Made by a program: the position numbers and the translations under genes
NCBI GenBank assembly: GCA_012861695.1
Contig: JAAOOA010000060.1
Location: 30,452,583-30,516,582 of the forward strand
DNA length: 64,000 nucleotides
Direction of reading: 5' to 3'
Origin: Trematomus loennbergii
Taxonomy: Eukaryota > Chordata > Actinopteri > Perciformes > Nototheniidae
Shown here: in pieces, positions 1 to 11,675 of the stretch
Numbering within the stretch: the first letter of the stretch is position 1
Layout of the letters: every line of letters begins with the position of its first letter
Notes under the pieces: generated by a model
What the model saw: the letters and a program-made list of their open reading frames with translations, nothing else
What the model was told of the DNA's origin: nothing
The model's database searches: none

Positions 1-247
1 TCATGCTTTCTGGGGTTTTCCCTTTCCTGTAGTGTACTGTACTGTTACAATGACAACAGAGCCGGCCAGCTAACCAATCAGAGCATACTGGGCTCTGGTT
101 TCAGACAGAGGGTGAAAAGAGGTGCTGCAGCACAGGCAGTATGAGAAAAATAAAGAGCTTTTTGAACATTAAAGCATGGAGACATGTCACAGTAGAGACA
201 CTACATACAATTATTGACCTGAAAATGAGCATTATAGGGCCCCTTTA
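1..247 (-). mobile_element. TTAA-type non-autonomous repeat, family A, cut by window edge
   Basis: This is a copy of the repeat that is most complete at 8299-8898. Shared blocks include the GAGCCGGCCAGCTAACCAAT core, the phrase GGCTCTGGTTTCAGACAGAG, and a terminal AGGGGCCC-type end (here read as GGGCCCCT followed by TTTA). The left part runs off the window and the middle is shortened relative to the 8.3-kb copy. No protein is encoded. Classification as a DNA-transposon-derived element rests on its end structure and is inferred. Confidence 0.6.
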
Positions 248-1160
248 GTGCAGTAAAAACCCTATTTGACACCTGCCTATTGTTTTAAGACAGACGTGAC
301 AAATTGTAAACCTCCTTTTATCAACATACAGAAGCCACATTTACAAAACATTTAAAATGATATTTTTGAAAGAACAAACTAGGGGTAGGAGACAAGATAA
401 TAAAATGTTTGGTTTAATATATACTGCTAATGAAGCTACAAAACCTTAGAATTTGCCCAAAGCAAGTCTCACTACTTCCTCATAACGAATCCCTCTGCCC
501 TTCAGCCATAAGTATTTTCATGACCTCGGTTCATTCCCTCATTTCTCGACTTCATTCACCAACCTCTTTCAGTCCTCCTCCTCATACATCATTTGAATAC
601 AATTATTTGTATACCAAGGTGGTGTGAAAAAAACTATTATCATCTCCGTTTCTTGAGCAGATACTGTGTGGGCTGTATAAATCCTTCAGGTGTGTCAGGA
701 TAAATCTGCAGGATGCAACAAGCAGGGAGGTGGTAAGAATCTGTGTGATGTGCTCCGACCTCTGACCTTCAGCCACCGTCCTGCAGCAGCAGAGGTTCAA
801 GATGCCTCGTAGATTATCGAGCACTGAATGTCTGTCGAGCCGTTAATGCTTTGTAGCTCTCTGATGTGTTTGTGATAAAAGTGTCGTCTGGGTGAGGGAG
901 ACCGCCCTCACTGTGAGGTCAAGCAAACGGGGGATTGGAGCTGCGAACACAAGCAATTGTATTCTGGTTGGACAGGGATGTGTCATGTGACTGGTAAGAT
1001 TGGTAAAGCCTCAAAATAAGAAACTTCAGTTGAAAAAGAACAAAATGTCAACAAATATGGTGTAAAAATGACAGTTAAAATGGGATTTCCCGACTCAGAA
1101 CATTTGTATGAAGACAAAAAATTCAACTATTTTCAGTTTAATCAAAATAGCATTTGATTT
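248..1160. other. Intergenic, no gene seen
   Basis: AT-rich DNA with only short chance ORFs. I see no coding signature, splice-bounded exon or clear repeat end in it. Confidence 0.5.
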
Positions 1161-1310
1161 GATAGATAGATAGAATCGGAGGGATGAAACCCTCTTTAAT
1201 GGTCACACATGCAGAGCACACAGCACACACAGTGACATGTGGCCTCTGCTTTTAACCCATCCTAGTACCAGGAGTCTAGTACTAGGAGCAGTGTTGTCTA
1301 TTTGCGTACT
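1161..1310 (-). repeat. LINE 3'-tail-like fragment
   Basis: A short GATA-type microsatellite (GATAGATAGATAGA) is followed by a stretch typical of fish retroposon 3' ends read from the far strand, with a CACATGCAGAGCACACAGCA-like segment and then CCTCTGCTTTTAACCCATCC. The family (RTE- or Rex-like) is inferred from memory of similar tails and is not certain. No ORF survives. Confidence 0.4.
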
Positions 1311-2045
1311 AATATGCGGTTTTCTGGCAATGTTCAAAGTCAGACTGATATTTTCAAATGAAGTTCGGGTTCAGGTCAGGTTTTTCCTGCTTGACATGTT
1401 GGTTTTTTCTGTTCCTTTCTTTTTTGTGAAAATATAGGGTCAAAATGAATTTAAAAAGATGGACCTGCTGTCTCTGTGTTAGGCTACTTCTTGTTTAATC
1501 CTAGATAAAGCATCATTTAAATGACCAGTTGTGTAGGAACATTACCATGCCAATCATGACTCATCATCAGGTGGAAACAAACTAGTTTTGCCACTGTTAG
1601 CTATAATCGGAAGTGTGCCTCAAAATAAAAAAAAGTATGACAACCCCTGCTCTCAATGGGAACCAATAGGAAGATCAGTTACAAGTTTTGAGGGAAGTCG
1701 AGGTTAAAAGAGGAGATTCACATTGTTGGTTTGTTATCTACCTTTCTTCAAAAGCCAGTCTAATAATTATCAGAGCCAAAATCAGAGGTTAGCCAAAGCC
1801 TGCCACTGCTTATCTGTCTGACTTTAGTTATGTTATAGCTGGTGTTATACATGTAGTACTCATCCCAGATGGAGAAATAAGACAGCAATATGGTATTGTA
1901 CTGGTCAATTATGTTTTCTTAAATATAACATCTAAAAAGAACTGTGTCTTAATATCTATTCAATATAACATTCACAAAAAAGTTTTCTTAACATAACAAA
2001 GGTTTTGATAATCATCCAACCAGAACATTTTAAAGACATATCCAC
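1311..2045. other. Intergenic, no gene seen
   Basis: AT-rich sequence without a supported gene or a bounded repeat. Confidence 0.45.
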
Positions 2046-2575
2046 TTAAAGTGGACCTATCATGCTATATTTGAATAATATATTGTAGGGCCATACCTAT
2101 ATAAAACATGTCTGTGAAGTTTTTTTTTCAAAATACCAAACAGATCATGCATTTTAGCCATGCCTCATTTCGCTCTATTTGCTCTTTTCCAGCCCTGTTT
2201 TTGCAAGGGCTGATTCTGTGAGAAGTCTTCTTCGCTGCTTTTGTGGCAGACTACAATGCCACTTACAGGCCTGGCATATGTACTACGGCGTCTCCACTGC
2301 TTTCGAGCGGCAATGGCCGTGGCCGTGGCCCAACCCCCCATTCCCCTGATAGGTGGAGAGTTGCCCATATAGGCGGAGCTCCCTGTTTCTGACGTCAGAA
2401 CAATTTCAAATCTGTATCAGCTCTGTTGCAGCCCCGTTTTTAGAGTTTTGGGTATGGAGGAAAAGAGAGAGGGTTGTGTTTTCTGACACTTGGTGAGTTC
2501 CCTGACACACCGGGGACACATATTCATGTATAAAAGACGTACAAAAGTGCATTTTGCATGATAGGTCCCCTTTAA
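2046..2575. mobile_element. TTAA-flanked inverted-repeat element (family B)
   Basis: TTAA at 2046-2049 and 2572-2575 flank an element whose left end AGTGGACCTATCATGC matches the reverse complement of the right end (AGGGGACCTATCATGC) at 15 of 16 positions. A TTAA target with short inverted ends is the hallmark of piggyBac-like and Kolobok-like non-autonomous elements. The roughly 520-bp interior carries no recognisable transposase. Confidence 0.75.
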
Positions 2576-4140
2576 GTCATGATATAATAAGTAATACAAC
2601 ACGAAATGGACTTCATCTTCAATATCCCGTAACAAAACATGCCTTCTCTCTACAGGGAGACCAATAAACCTGCCTGTTATGTAGCTAAAGGTATTGCACT
2701 TAAACGCAACTAAACTATTTTACTTTTGGATTCATTTGTTTCACATAAGTCTCTACGCTGTAGTTGTTTATCTAATAGTCTTGTAAGCAACAGAAAAGCA
2801 AGCTGGGAGCAGTTTAGTTAAGTCCAGTCTCGTTTTGAATATATCTCGTCAAAAAAACACAGCGGGCTTTGAGCTCACTTTTACAGAGAGCCACACCATA
2901 ATGATATTTTTATTCTGGGAGACATGGCCTAAATGATTTCATGTGCTAATGCAATGGGCTTGGCCATCCCCAAGGCAACAGCACTGGTCTCATTAAGGTT
3001 TCTAGTCATGAAAGTGAGGGGAAAAGGAAACGCGCTGAATCGGGTCGTTAAATACATCATCAAAGAGGTGTGTCTCTGCTCTCTCGTTATAACTTAAGAT
3101 AACGCAAAAAGCTCCCGGTTTAGGGTGGCGGAGGGGAGGGGGGGGATGCAGGGAAAAAAGGCAGCTTTTTTATTTTGTATTTAATTACTGAATCTTAATG
3201 AAATTTCCATGTCTAAGGAAACTATTTAATTTCGTAGCAGCTAATGACACCAGTTGCGTAGATTGGATGTATTCAAGTTTAAAAACCCTTTTAGCTCATA
3301 TTTACTTTATTAACACCTCCTCTTTTGAGATCAATAGGAATTTAATTATATAAATCCATAATAAATAACTGCTTGTACCTGGATACATGATTATATAGGA
3401 CAAATGTGTTTTTTTAATGATTACTATAAATACATTTGTATGCAGATATATGCTATTATGATGCTCCTAACCACAGAGGACACTATAACTCATTCAATAT
3501 TAATCTCACTCCATTAACATCTGCTGTGAAAATTAACTTCTGCGGGATAAAAATATGATGAAAAGACGTCATTTTGGTCTGTGGCTGTGATGTACATTAC
3601 ATGTCCACTAGAGGGCAATGTGTCCAATGCATTCAGTCAGATGTCACGTTTCATAAGGACGAGAAACCACACAAAGAGAAATGACAAAGAGTCAGTTATT
3701 ATGCAGTGTGCAGATTAGAGGAATGAAGCACCCTGAAATCTGATCATTACCTTGATATGAAATATGGTTTTTTTTCCCCCAGCTCTCCTTCAAGGTGTCA
3801 TTATGTTTTGCCGTTGCTCTTTGGACCTGATTATGGAGCAATTTTCAGGTAGTGTTTTTTACACTGTCCACCTTGCGATGTCAAACTGCAAATTAAAGCC
3901 AGTAATGATCCGGCTTGCAGTATGATTTATTAAAAAGGAAAGGATGATGGATCTAAAATACAGTTTTACTACTTTTCCCCCCCACCTGTTTATTGATAGC
4001 TAGCACTGTGGTATGGTGTATAAAATGTAGAAAATGACAATAATTCAACCAGATTTAGTGAAATAATAATACATACACTTTATATTTTGGTTTCCAACAA
4101 AGAGGAATCTGCCTGCCTTCTCTTTTAGTATCTTTTCCTA
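2576..4140. other. Intergenic, no gene seen
   Basis: Mostly AT-rich non-coding sequence. It contains one CTCF-like motif (listed separately) and a short G-rich run near 3127-3147. No exon is supported. Confidence 0.45.
3605..3616 (+). promoter_or_regulatory. CTCF-core-like motif
   Basis: CCACTAGAGGGC fits the well-known CTCF core (CCA-S-Y-AG-R-GGGC) in forward orientation, about 18 kb upstream of the cxxc4 start codon. This is a motif match only; a 12-bp match also occurs by chance and inside repeats. Confidence 0.3.
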
Positions 4141-4510
4141 TTCCTCTCTCTCTCTGTCCCCTTCGTCCCCCCTCCTGCTATCTCACCCCCTCCTCCTCCT
4201 GTGGGATCATGGGAATTGTGCAAGTAGCGTGGCGTTCCCCGCTCTGCCCGCGGCGCTCCGGGAGGAGGCGTGCAGTAATGACCTGCTCCTCAGCTCGCTC
4301 GCCATCATCGCCCTCACAATTAATTCCCGCCTTGCGTTCCTCCGTGGTGGCGGGGCGGGGGGGGGGGGGGAATGAGAGTGTGGGCTCCCTCATTAGAGCT
4401 CCTTGTAATGTGTCTGGCAGCAGTTCCCATCCTGCCACTTCTGCCCTTCCACTGCTGCTACCATGTTTGTTTTATAGATGCATCCCTCTATGCTTTCCTG
4501 CCTCACAGAA
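4141..4510. other. GC-rich non-coding island
   Basis: This block is clearly more GC- and CpG-rich than its surroundings. It opens with a pyrimidine-rich CT/CCTCCT stretch and contains CCGCGGCGCTCCGGGAGGAG, a CACAATTAATTCC homeodomain-like core, and a G run at about 4355-4371. Overlapping short ORFs on both strands look like GC-rich chance ORFs. It could be a regulatory element; nothing shows that it is transcribed. Confidence 0.35.
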
Positions 4511-5317
4511 TGACTGACACCCGGTGTAAAAGTGAGCCTGGTCTGTGTTTTTTATCCATCAGGGTCTCAAGGAAACACATGAAAACCCCTTTCACATGCG
4601 TGACATGGAGGGGAATATTTTCAGCAGGATATTCCAGGTCCATCCGGCCAGTGTGGGAGCTTTCACAACAAACACAAGTCATGGAAATGTCTGCTGCACT
4701 GTCACATTATAATGCCTTCAGAAAAGCTGATGACATTTTGAATGATTGATCAAACCAACCTCAGTCCTAGCACTGAACTTTAAAACCAAGTGGAGCATGG
4801 TCTGACTTGGATTTCAACTCTGAGCTTGACCAGAGACATTTTACTGTTACCATCAGAAATGTACTGGGAGTGAAACTGTTTTAAGGGTGTGCCTAAAGGG
4901 CGCAGGATGATAAATATATAAATATAAAAATGTTTGCGGCATGAAGATAATGTTATGATGCAGAAGACCTTTAATACATGTTAGGATACCTTGTTGACGT
5001 CTGCCTCCTCAGTTTGTGTAAGCACTGCACCAAATCTGCCAAGCAAAACCGCCAAGAACATAAGTCACAGTAAACTGCCAACTTCTGCAAACTCCTTCAC
5101 GGTCGGTCTTAGCTCAGTCACATGAATGGAAGAGGGAAAATAACACTTGGAAGTGAATTTACTTTTATTTTAAAATCACAATTTACAGCTGTATCTTTCC
5201 CAACATAACATTTTGGGCCCTATGTCATCGCGTAACGGACACACAAGTTGTTAGTCCACCGTTCGGCCACTATGAAATGTGCTTTAAAGCCAGGCGCATT
5301 TCTTAGGTGCATGATGT
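4511..5317. other. Intergenic, no gene seen
   Basis: Nothing beyond short chance ORFs is visible. Confidence 0.45.
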
Positions 5318-5445
5318 ATTCAAGTTCAAGATTCAAGGCTTTATTTGTCATTCGTACATAGCTACAGTGTAGTTATGTCTATGAAAATCTTAGGTCACAG
5401 GCTCCTCCAACAGTGCAACACAATAAAAATACAGACTCAGATACA
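5318..5445 (-). repeat. LINE 3'-tail-like fragment
   Basis: A TTCAAGATTCAAGGCTTTAT-type start followed by TGTCATTCGTACATAGCTAC and a GGCTCCTCCAACAGTGCAAC block is the kind of 3' end seen on many fish non-LTR retrotransposons read from the minus strand. It is short and non-coding, and the family is not assigned. Confidence 0.45.
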
Positions 5446-5599
5446 GACTTTTATTTAAAGGATATGACCAAAAGCTACAATGCAGTCACAATAACATTGA
5501 CTGAGCTTATCAGATTTAACTAAATGAAGGATCAGTCCAAGTTTGGAGGGGCCTCTAATATCCCCCTCAATACTTAGAGTATTGGACTAACTATAAGCA

Positions 5600-6850
5600 A
5601 GGCAAGGCAAGGCAAGTTTATTTATATAGCACCTTTCAACACAAGGTAATTCAAAGTGCTTTACAAAAATGGAAGACATTTTAAAAATGGCATTTAAAAT
5701 CAGTCATTAAAAAGAAAAGATAATAAAATAAACATTAAAAGAAAAAATACATGGATAAAAGTTAAAAGTTACAGTGCAGTTTAAGATGTGAATAGTTCAA
5801 TTAAAAGCAGCGGCAAAAAGAAAAGTCTTCAGCCTGGATTTAAAAGTAGTAAGAGTTGCAGCGGACCTGCAGGTTTCTGGGAGTTTGTTCCAGATATTTG
5901 GAGCATAATAACTGAATGCTGCTTCTCCATGTTTAGTTCTGACTCTGGGGACAGAAAGCTGACCAGTCCCTGAAGACCTGAGAGTTCTGGATGGTTCATA
6001 ATTTAGCAGTAGGTCAGACATGTATTTTGGGCCTAAACCATTCAAAGCTTTATAAACCAGCAACAATATTTTGAAATCTATTCTTTGACACACAGGAAGC
6101 CAGTGTAAGGACTTCAGAACAGGAGTGATGTGATCCACTTTCTTAGTGTTAGTGAGGACTCGAGCAGCGGCGTTCTGAATTAGCTGCAGCTTTCTAATAG
6201 ATTTTTTAGTGAGGCCTGTAAAGACACCATTGCAGTAGTCGAGTCTACTGAAGATAAAAGCATGGACAAGTTTTTCCAAATCCTGCTGTGACATTAGTCC
6301 TTTAATCCTAGATATGTTCTTTAGGTGATAGTAGGCTGATTTAGTAACTGTTTTAATGTGACTGTTGAAACTCAGGTCAGAGTCCATGACTACACCTAGA
6401 TTTCTGGCTTTATCTGTTGTTTTGAACATTGCAGACTGAAGCTCAGCGCTAACTTTTATACGTTCTGCCTTGGCTCCAAAAACCATTACCTCAGTTTTAT
6501 CTTTGTTTAATTGGAGAAAGTTCTGACACATCCAGTCATTGATTTGTTCAATGCACTTACTCAGTGTTTGAATTGGAGCATAATCTCCTGGTGAAATTGT
6601 TACGTAAATTTGTGTGTCATCCGCATAGCTATGGTAACTTATTTTGTTGTTTTTCATTATCTGAGCCAGTGGTAGCATGTAGATGTTAAAGAGAAGAGGC
6701 CCCAAGATGGAGCCTTGAGGTACCCCACATGTCATATTTGTCAACTCAGATGTGTATTTACCTATAGAAACAAAGTTTTTTCTGTCCTTTAAGTAGGACT
6801 CAAACCAATTTAGAGGTGTTGATATGTTCAGAACTCGTTCCGCTGCCCCC
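5600..6850 (-). mobile_element. L2-like LINE, 5'-truncated
   Basis: A minus-strand non-LTR retrotransposon. Its 3' end is a (CTTGC/TTGCC)n microsatellite-like tail at about 5596-5615, preceded by an AT-rich 3' UTR that ends in GGTGCTATATAAATAAAC. The remaining body is the ORF described at 5797-6852. The 5' part of the reverse-transcriptase domain and any endonuclease are missing, as expected from incomplete target-primed reverse transcription. The 3' UTR is identical over 156 bp to the fragment at 61871-62026, so the family has been active recently. L2/Maui-like assignment rests on RT motifs and the tail type. Confidence 0.85.
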
Positions 6851-6852
6851 AA
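5797..6852 (-). CDS. Reverse-transcriptase C-terminal part of an L2-like LINE
   Basis: An uninterrupted 351-residue reading frame. Residues 45-55 (PQGSILGPLLF) match the conserved RT block just before the catalytic motif, and Y76-A77-D78-D79 is the YADD catalytic box of group-II-intron-like/LINE reverse transcriptases. About 270 residues follow with the usual LINE thumb and C-terminal region, including an ARNLGV-type block near residue 151 and HWLPV near residue 255. The N-terminal half of the RT and the upstream endonuclease are absent, so the product would be inactive alone. The nominal Met start is only where the truncation junction happens to give an ATG. It has no relation to cxxc4. The intact frame over more than 1 kb suggests a young insertion and also shows that local consensus quality here is good. 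Confidence 0.85.
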   Translation of the reverse strand: MGAAERVLNISTPLNWFESYLKDRKNFVSIGKYTSELTNMTCGVPQGSILGPLLFNIYMLPLAQIMKNNKISYHSYADDTQIYVTISPGDYAPIQTLSKCIEQINDWMCQNFLQLNKDKTEVMVFGAKAERIKVSAELQSAMFKTTDKARNLGVVMDSDLSFNSHIKTVTKSAYYHLKNISRIKGLMSQQDLEKLVHAFIFSRLDYCNGVFTGLTKKSIRKLQLIQNAAARVLTNTKKVDHITPVLKSLHWLPVCQRIDFKILLLVYKALNGLGPKYMSDLLLNYEPSRTLRSSGTGQLSVPRVRTKHGEAAFSYYAPNIWNKLPETCRSAATLTTFKSRLKTFLFAAAFN

Positions 6853-7365
6853 GTGGCCAGAAAAGGTTTAAAGAACATGTGCTCCTGGACTTCGAATTAG
6901 ACCACTTTATTCCTAAGATTTATTATTTCCACATTTCTTGCTTTTATTTGCTACACAATATCTTAAGAGAAACAAAATGGAACATTAATACAAGCTGACA
7001 ATGTCCTGACCAAGCCTGCATAGTTTTTACTGCCATTTGAAGCAGTTTGGGAGCCACACATTGAGCAAACACAATACCAAAGGAAAACACTACATTACAC
7101 TAAATTGTCCATACTCAGTACGAAAAAGGAGCATACTTGAATTATTTTGGGAAACTGAACATAAAGCATCTAGGAGAAAACATTATGTATGCTGCCTGTG
7201 ATGTATGTTGAGGACACAAACTAAGAAACCAATAAGCTGAAAGTATTCAACAGACTTCACAGATCAAAATGTCACGCAGTTATGTCTCGAAAGTCAAGAA
7301 ATTACACCACATTTGGGAAATTAACAAGTGAAGACGGGTAAGTTTGATACTTGATATTCAATTTG
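6853..7365. other. Intergenic, no gene seen
   Basis: AT-rich non-coding sequence flanking the truncated LINE. No exon is supported. Confidence 0.45.
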
Positions 7366-7455
7366 ATTTAATATATTTATGTAGCACCAAATCATACCCA
7401 ACGTTATCTCAGCTCTCCTTATACAGAAAAGGCATAGTCTGTACTATACTGTAAA
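7366..7455 (-). repeat. Retroposon 3'-tail-like fragment
   Basis: TTTATGTAGCACCAAATCAT followed by ACCCAACGTTATCTCAGCTC resembles a very common fish LINE 3' end (ATATAGCACCAAATCATAAC and so on). It is a short relic with no ORF. Confidence 0.4.
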
Positions 7456-8147
<692 letters not shown>

Positions 8148-8298
8148 AATTCACACTCATGGAGGTCTTAACTGTAAGTCCGGCTTACATTCGACCAAAA
8201 CTCCCTGAATGTCTTAGAGTTTTTCTGTTTTATTATAAAATTAAAATAAGCAAAACTTTAGGCAGTTTTTTGTAGCTATGAAGAGTCTGTCTAACAAG

Positions 8299-8898
8299 TT
8301 AAAGAGGCCCTTTTCGGGAATTTCCGTTTCCTGTAGTGTGTTATTTAGGTTTGTGTGCATGTTAATGGTCGGCAAAGGCTAAAATCCCAAAGTTCCCTTG
8401 CGAAGGAGTTTCTCTCTCACACTCCCCTCCATTGTTTGCTTCCTTTCTTCCTTTTACTTCCGGAACATAGTGACATCACTATGTAACACTTGTGTTTCTA
8501 TTGGCTATTGCTGCAACACATTGTACGTGATAAGGGGAGCTACATATTTAAGCAGTTGACTAATCACAACAGAGCCGGCCAGCTAACCAATCAGGGCAGA
8601 CTGACTGATCTTTTTTTTAACATTAAATCAGAGATTTGTCAATTTTTCATGGGCGCAACCCTCATACTCAGCTCTGCTGCTCATCCCACAAATGCTTGTT
8701 CCTCACAAATGTGGCACCATTTGAAAGGTAAGAAAACAGGCTTTCCAACGGTATAAGATTTATTGCCAAGAAGCATTGTTACAACCAATAAATAATCTAC
8801 CAAACACAAATTTCTTTACTTTTATATAAATATGTCACAGTAGATGCACAAAATACAATTATGAATCTGAAAACAAGCATAGTATATGTCCTCTTTAA
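8299..8898. mobile_element. TTAA-flanked repeat, family A, most complete copy
   Basis: TTAA at 8299-8302 and 8895-8898 flank an element with short related ends (AGAGGCCC left; AGAGGACA as reverse complement of the right). The interior has CTTTTCGGGAATTTCCGTTT, CTGTAGTGTG and the GAGCCGGCCAGCTAACCAAT core. Related fragments occur at 1-247, 35730-35814, 46437-46702 and 60168-60483. The inverted ends are short, so class assignment (piggyBac- or Kolobok-like non-autonomous) is inferred from TTAA and multiplicity. Confidence 0.65.
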
Positions 8899-9804
8899 AA
8901 GGTCCCTCAACTCACTCTCTTGCTGTCATCTAATCTGAGCATTTATTCATTAAATACAACAACAAAATGCATCCATATGCAAAGGACAACGGGTTAGCTC
9001 AGTAAAGGAAAAGTAGCCCCCTTGCAGCACAATCACTTTCCTTTCCTTGACCTGGGGCATGCGTCTTGATAAGTCGACATTCTAACTCAATTTGCATATC
9101 AAGTTGTGATATGCTCCGATAATGCTGAATGGAGATAACGAATACGCTTATTAACAGCAGGTGTAAATGCATAGGCTAGCAATCAGATGTCATTATAGCC
9201 AACCAAGATACAGATCACATGCTGATAACAGGTGTAAATGGATCTTTTAATTAATTGGTCATAATTTAATACATTTGTGACAAAATTGCAACATCTTGAT
9301 AACCAGCTGTTATACAAAAGTAATTCTGTAACTTCTGATTGTGTCCCGGCCACATATCAACACATAAGTGTAACCAGTCTGGGTCCAAGCACAATGTGGT
9401 GAGAGCCATTTTTAACTGAGTCACACCCTGAATGTGACTTATAGACATTACGGACGCTTCGAAGATGTTTGTGTTTGCTGAAGCTGTTTGCTCGCCCTCA
9501 CTGACAGCTGAGCATGTGTTTGCACACATTAACACAAACCAAAAGTGTCCCCAATCTTAGGGACACTTGGAATATAATCACTTGTCTGATAATCTTTGTT
9601 TTTGTGTTAAACAGATTATTCTTCAAGTGGGAAACTGCCTCGGTGTGTAAAAAAAAGACACTTTATATTGACAAATGTTCAAAAATTTGGTATACGACTG
9701 AAAGGTTTCCAGGTTCTAAATCCATTGGAGGTCTTTTGACAAGTTATTGTTTAATGTGTATGACTGGGTGGGAAATACATGATCCTTGCTCTAAAATCGA
9801 TTTA
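8899..9804. other. Intergenic, no gene seen
   Basis: Non-coding sequence with short chance ORFs only. Confidence 0.45.
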
Positions 9805-10531
9805 CCGTAATTTTCGGACTATAACCGCGACTTTTTTCCCATTTTTCGACCCTGCGGTTTATATAACCCTGCGGCTAATCTATGGATTTTTACAGCTCCG
9901 ACGACTTGCTCTGAAAACACGGAGGAGCAAAACAACAAACGAGTGAAACAAAGCGTATATTAAAGCCCGGGAAATATACCCGTTTTGACGCTGTTTCAGG
10001 AGCGCCTCTAACATTGTTTTGAAGGCCTGTTGCTAGCGGGGGATGCTAGCGGGGGATCCTCGGGCTAGCCCTGTAGACACCGGGCCGAGAGAGCGCAAGG
10101 GACCGGGACAGGAGCTCCGCGGGATAACGACCAGGTTTGACTGACCCTGCCAGTCCTATCTTATAACACAAAGAAGACGTAACCTCTCCTAAGTTTGAAA
10201 GTTGAAAAGTTTGTGTGTCTGAAACGCTATGTGATACAGTACAGTTTACACAGCACAGTACATGTTCTGTAGCTACTATTGCACTAAATGGTAACACTTG
10301 AATACGTTATGCAAATATGCAACTTGTTTGTTGAAATGTTAATAAATGGGAGCTTCCTCAAACAGCCATCTCTTTCCCGACAATCCCCTCTGTGCACGAA
10401 CCCTTAGATATGGTAATTAAACATTAAAACACCTGCGGCTTATAGTCCAGTGCGGCTTATATATGTACACATCATTCAATTTAGCTGCTGCGGCTTATAT
10501 TCAGGTGCGCTTTATAGTGCGAAAATTACGG
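9805..10531. mobile_element. DNA element with CCGTAATTTTCG inverted ends
   Basis: The left end CCGTAATTTTCGGACTATAA and the reverse complement of the right end (CCGTAATTTTCGCACTATAA) match at 19 of 20 positions. Both ends abut TA, fitting a TA target as in Tc1/mariner-like elements. Subterminal repeats of a TGCGGCTTATA-type motif recur near the right end. The interior (about 727 bp) has a GC-rich core around 10030-10130 but no transposase. The superfamily call is tentative. Confidence 0.75.
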
Positions 10532-10533
10532 TA

Positions 10534-11505
10534 GTTAAGTTAGTAAAAGAACCAACTTACTCAAATTCATATGATATAAACATGAGAATTTGGGGATTTT
10601 ATAAAAGAGTCACTGGCCAGAAAACGTTGAGAAACTTGAATAAGGAAAAGTAATCTTTTTGTCAAGGTTAGCGGCAATAATGTGTTGGTGTGAGATGGAT
10701 TACAGCTGCCACAACAAGACAATGATCAACTCTGTTTGACACTAATTTCAAACAGAGTGCAGGTTGGTGTTTTATAGACACCTAACCCTTCCACCACACA
10801 CTGCTGTTTATTGTCTCTGGTCAGTTTAATACCTTCTGACATCCACCAAGGATCATTATTATCTGAGTGTTTACATTCATGTAGCAGGACAGCCCTGGGA
10901 TAGGTGAGAGCAAATATTGATTGTGGGCGTACGTACGGTGGCATTTAATTCCAGCTGATGACCTTTGTCACCTGCAAATCCTGTCTGGAAGCAGCAATCA
11001 TGAGAGACATGTGCACTCGAGCCAAAGATACATCTGGTCCTCACAACACTAAAACTATAAAGGATACTGTTACACATTTTGTTCAGCAGGATCATCTCTG
11101 CATGCTGTTAACGTGATTATTTATAGAACAGTTAAAATCTAGTTTTGACAAAGAAAAAGTTCTAGTGAAATAACAATAATTTAAGTATAAGTCTGTTCAT
11201 CTCACCAACAGATGGACATTAATGCTTGACCGCGGTGAATACTGTTGATGAACACCAGTATGTAAACATTAGCTCTTTTTGTTATTAAGAACTAAACCTG
11301 TGGCCATCACATCCATATAAAACTCAATATTAACATTTATAAAACTGATTTAAATGACTTTAAAACACCTATGGTTTCGTTGTGTGGGCTCTTCACATTC
11401 TGTGGTCAGTAGATTACACACTGATAGGTTAGTTTTAACAATGAAATGATATAATACTCAAAGGGACAATTTGTCTGCATAATAACCATGTTCACCTTTG
11501 ATACT
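10534..11505. other. Intergenic, no gene seen
   Basis: Non-coding DNA with no bounded repeat or exon that I can support. Confidence 0.45.
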
Positions 11506-11675
11506 TTAAAGGTTCTCAATTTAGCGTTCAGAGCACTAATAAAGCATGACGTTTGTTATATAAAGATATGTAGTGGGATGTGGGATGCTTGTAAGTCCTT
11601 GTTTTTGTGCACCACTGGCTAGCTAATAGCCGCCCTTTACACTGCGATCATAAAGCGTAAATTGAGGACTTTTAA
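11506..11675. mobile_element. Short TTAA-flanked inverted-repeat element
   Basis: TTAA at 11506-11509 and 11672-11675 flank ends AGGTTCTCAATTTAGCG and (reverse complement of right) AAGTCCTCAATTTACGC, with 12 of the first 14 positions alike. At about 160 bp it is a typical MITE. It has no coding capacity. Confidence 0.6.
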